A stretch of 49,097 nucleotides of DNA from Welwitschia mirabilis (Eukaryota; Gnetophyta; Gnetopsida; Welwitschiales), in NCBI GenBank assembly GCA_051453625.1, contig JBOZIK010000001.1, forward strand, positions 139,355,555 through 139,404,651. Direction: 5' to 3'. The position numbers and the translations under genes are program-made. Shown in pieces: positions 46,930-49,097 of the stretch; positions within the stretch are counted from its first letter, which is position 1; the number at the start of each line of letters is the position of its first letter. Under the pieces are notes generated by a model. That model did no database searches, was not told the origin of the DNA, and was given only the letters and a program-made list of their open reading frames with translations.

Positions 46930-48200
46930 TGATCTCATGAAAATTTAGTAGACATTCCTAATTTTATTGTTCAAAATAAAATCTACCTTGAGAATAACAC
47001 AATACCTATTAGATAATCATAACATACACTTAATCTCAACCTTAAGCAAGTCATTAAAGATGAAATCATAAAATTAATAGATGTTGGAATCATTTATGCC
47101 ATAGCTGATACTGAGTGGATTAGTCCTTTGATGGTAGTACCTAAGAAAAATGAAAAATGGAGGATATGCATCAATTTTATAAGATTAAATAAAGTAACCA
47201 GAAAAGATAATTGTCCTCCACCTTTTCTTAATCAGATACTTGATAGAATTTAGGGACATGCATTGTATTATTTTCTTGATGGATATAGTTATTACAATTA
47301 GGTTTGTATTACTAGTAAAGACTAAGCCAAACTACTTTTACTTTACCTTTTGATACTTTTTCTTTTAAATGCATGCCTTTTAAACTTTGTAATGCTCCTG
47401 ATACTTTTCATCATGCTCAGATTGACATTTTTTTTAATATGTTAAAGGATTTGATAGAATTTTTATGGATGACTTCTCTATTTATGCTAAAACTTTTGAA
47501 CACTTTTAGAATCATTAAAGAAAGTAATTGATAAATGCATTTATAATTGTCTACATTTGAGTTGGAAAAAAAGTTTATTGTTAGTTAAAAGTGGAATTGT
47601 TTTAGATTACTATATTTCAAAAAGGGCGACTAAGATAGACCCTGAAAAGGTTGGTTTCATTCAAAACCTAAATCCTCCAACTAAAGTAAAATAGTTTAGA
47701 TCTTTTCTTAGTCATTGTAGTTTTTATTCTCATTTTATTTATGATTATGTAAAAATTTGTAAAACCATTTACTCATTACTAGAAAAAAAAAGCTAAATTT
47801 AAATGAAATAAATCTTGTTATCTTGCTTTTGATAGACTTAAATGTAAACTTTCTTATGCTTGTATTATAATGGAACCAAATTAGGAAAAAGATTTTGAAT
47901 TGATGTGTGATTCCAGTAAATTTTTCATGGGTTGGGTACTTTATCAAAAATATGGAAATGATTTTAAATTTATATCTTACCATAACAAAACTCTGTCTAG
48001 AACTTAAATAAATTACACTACTATAGAGAAGAAAATGTTAGTAATCATTTTTTTCCTTCATATGCTTAGACATTATCTTTTAGGCTTTTATATAAATGTT
48101 TATATAGACCATATTGCAACTTGTTTCCTTATAACTAAGAAAGATTCTAGTGCTAGATTAATTAGATGGATCCTTCTCATGCAAAATTTAATTTAACCAT
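46930..48200 (+). pseudogene. reverse transcriptase and RNase H remnant of Ty3 element 3
   Basis: VIKDEIIKLIDVGIIYAIAD, SPLMVVPKKNEKWRICINFI, RLNKVTRKDNCPPPFLNQIL, FLDGYSYYN (47,272-47,300) and FMDDFSIYA (about 47,461-47,490; both aspartates kept). Then GIVLDYYISKRATKIDPEKV, FRSFLSHCSFYSHFIYDYVK. RNase H: FELMCDSSKFFMGWVLYQK, INYTTIEKKMLVIIFFLHML, VYIDHIATCFL and RLIRWILLMQ. This is the canonical Athila/Tat order. A frameshift after FLDGYSYYN and several stops inactivate it. Confidence 0.9.
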
Positions 48201-48449
48201 CTTTGATAAAGCATGAAGCATAATTGTATTGCTAATCATTTATTCAGTCTTTCTTCTCCTCTTAATGATTTTGTTATTGATGATTATTTTTTGGATGAGA
48301 AACTTTCTACTATATCTTCTAATCATCCTCCTCCTTGGTATGCCAATATTATTAATTACCTTATTACTATAAAAACACCACAACATTGGACTTATAATTA
48401 ATGTAAATCTTTTCTCCATAGAATAGGTGACTAGGAGTGGATAAATTCA

Positions 48450-49097
48450 CATTTGTATTAGAAGTGTAAAGATTAAATTATGCAAAAATGTATGTCTAAT
48501 TAGGAAGAATTTAATATCCTTCATCTTTATCATGGTGGTGTTTGTAAAGGTTATTTTGTTAGATAGAAAATGGATATGAAAATTCTTCATTCTGATTTTT
48601 ATTGTCCTACTTTTTTTCAGAATTCTTTTGATTTTGTTAGAAGGTATGATCCTTGTTAGCATTATGGTAGTCTTATTCATGCTTATAATATGCCTTTAGA
48701 TCTATTCTTAAATGTGAACCTTTTGACTATTGGGGTATTGATTTTATAGACCCTATTCACCCACCTTCTCATAATAAAAATTACATTTTAGTGGCTATAA
48801 ATTATATTACTAAATGAGTTGAAACTATTCCTACTTCTTTAAATGATGTCTGAACTATTTGTTATTTTCTTAAAATTCATATTTTTTAGTGATTTGGTTT
48901 TCCTAGGATATCATTAGTGGTTAAGAAACTCATTTTATAAATCAACTTTTTAGGAAACTTTTTTGGTCCATTAGAATAAAACATTGAGTAGCTTACGCTT
49001 ATCATCCTTAGACCAATGGATAAGATGAAAATGCAAATAGAGAAATTAAAATTTTTTGTAAAAACTTATCTTTATTAATAATAAATCTTAGGATTCT
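48450..49097 (+). pseudogene. integrase remnant of Ty3 element 3 (cut by window end)
   Basis: The zinc-binding end shows HLYHGGVCKGYF, DMKILHSDFYCPTFFQ and FVRRYDPC, where the family has a second cysteine (CxxC to YxxC). Catalytic blocks: FDYWGIDFIDPIHPP (first aspartate kept, about 48,722-48,766), ISGxETHFINQLFRKLF (second aspartate codon missing), AYHPxTNGxDENANREIKIF (glutamate kept). The C-terminus lies beyond 49,097. Confidence 0.85.

Larger units (their letters stand above)
44250..49097 (+). mobile_element. Ty3/gypsy element 3, Athila/Tat-like, runs off the window
   Basis: Plus-strand order gag, protease, RT, RNase H, integrase, with no chromodomain seen before the window ends. Motifs FLDGYSYYN, FMDDFSIYA and WGIDFIDP are those of Athila/Tat elements. 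The 5' LTR and PBS were not identified; the candidate leader is 42,700-44,249. It differs in gag from element 1 and lies in the opposite orientation. Confidence 0.85.

Overview
This is a stretch of plant (almost certainly angiosperm) nuclear DNA made of old, nested transposable elements. It is strongly AT-rich, has no intact host gene and is interrupted by three N runs. The evidence for a plant is the element types (Tekay-like chromovirus, Athila/Tat-like Ty3 elements, a Sirevirus-like Ty1/copia 3' end, an L1 LINE with a PWFF-type ORF1, a CACTA transposon, a TRIM/SMART array) and host gene fragments of plant-type families (BRI1-like LRR receptor, kinesin-14). I cannot name the species.

Layout. 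1-4 kb: AT-rich DNA with a short repeat cluster and CT microsatellites. About 4.2-9.9 kb: Ty3 element 1 on the minus strand (integrase, RNase H/RT, protease, gag, PBS, part of the 5' LTR). About 9.9-11.8 kb: the 3' end and LTR of a copia element on the plus strand. 11.87-12.31 kb: half of an L1 reverse transcriptase, minus strand. 12,314-32,712: a 20.4-kb CACTA element. 32.7-35.4 kb: the other half of the same L1 (ORF2 N-terminal part and ORF1), minus strand. 37.2-39.75 kb: a diverged 1.2-kb direct duplication around an assembly gap. 44.25-49.1 kb: Ty3 element 3, plus strand, running off the window.

The central result is a readable order of insertions. The L1 reverse transcriptase reading frame stops at 32,716, exactly at a CACTA terminus, and resumes at 12,310, exactly at the other terminus; the candidate 3-bp target duplication is AAA. 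Inside the CACTA element, a kinesin-14 motor C-terminus is cut in the same way by an 11.2-kb Tekay-like retrotransposon (20,153-31,401). One LTR of that retrotransposon is in turn split by a tandem array of four TRIM/SMART LTRs (21,629-22,669). The order of events is L1, then CACTA, then Tekay, then SMART.

The CACTA element also holds fragments resembling a BRI1-like LRR receptor and a plant FYVE-protein repeat module, plus coding-like segments I cannot name. All are on the minus strand. It therefore looks like a gene-capturing (Pack-CACTA-type) element; I found no CACTA transposase.

Nearly all coding remnants are broken by stops at positions where the families have W, Q or R. This is the expected trace of cytosine deamination in methylated DNA. 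One LTR segment (about 29.15-29.66 kb) has escaped this and stays rich in CpG, while its partner LTR has decayed.
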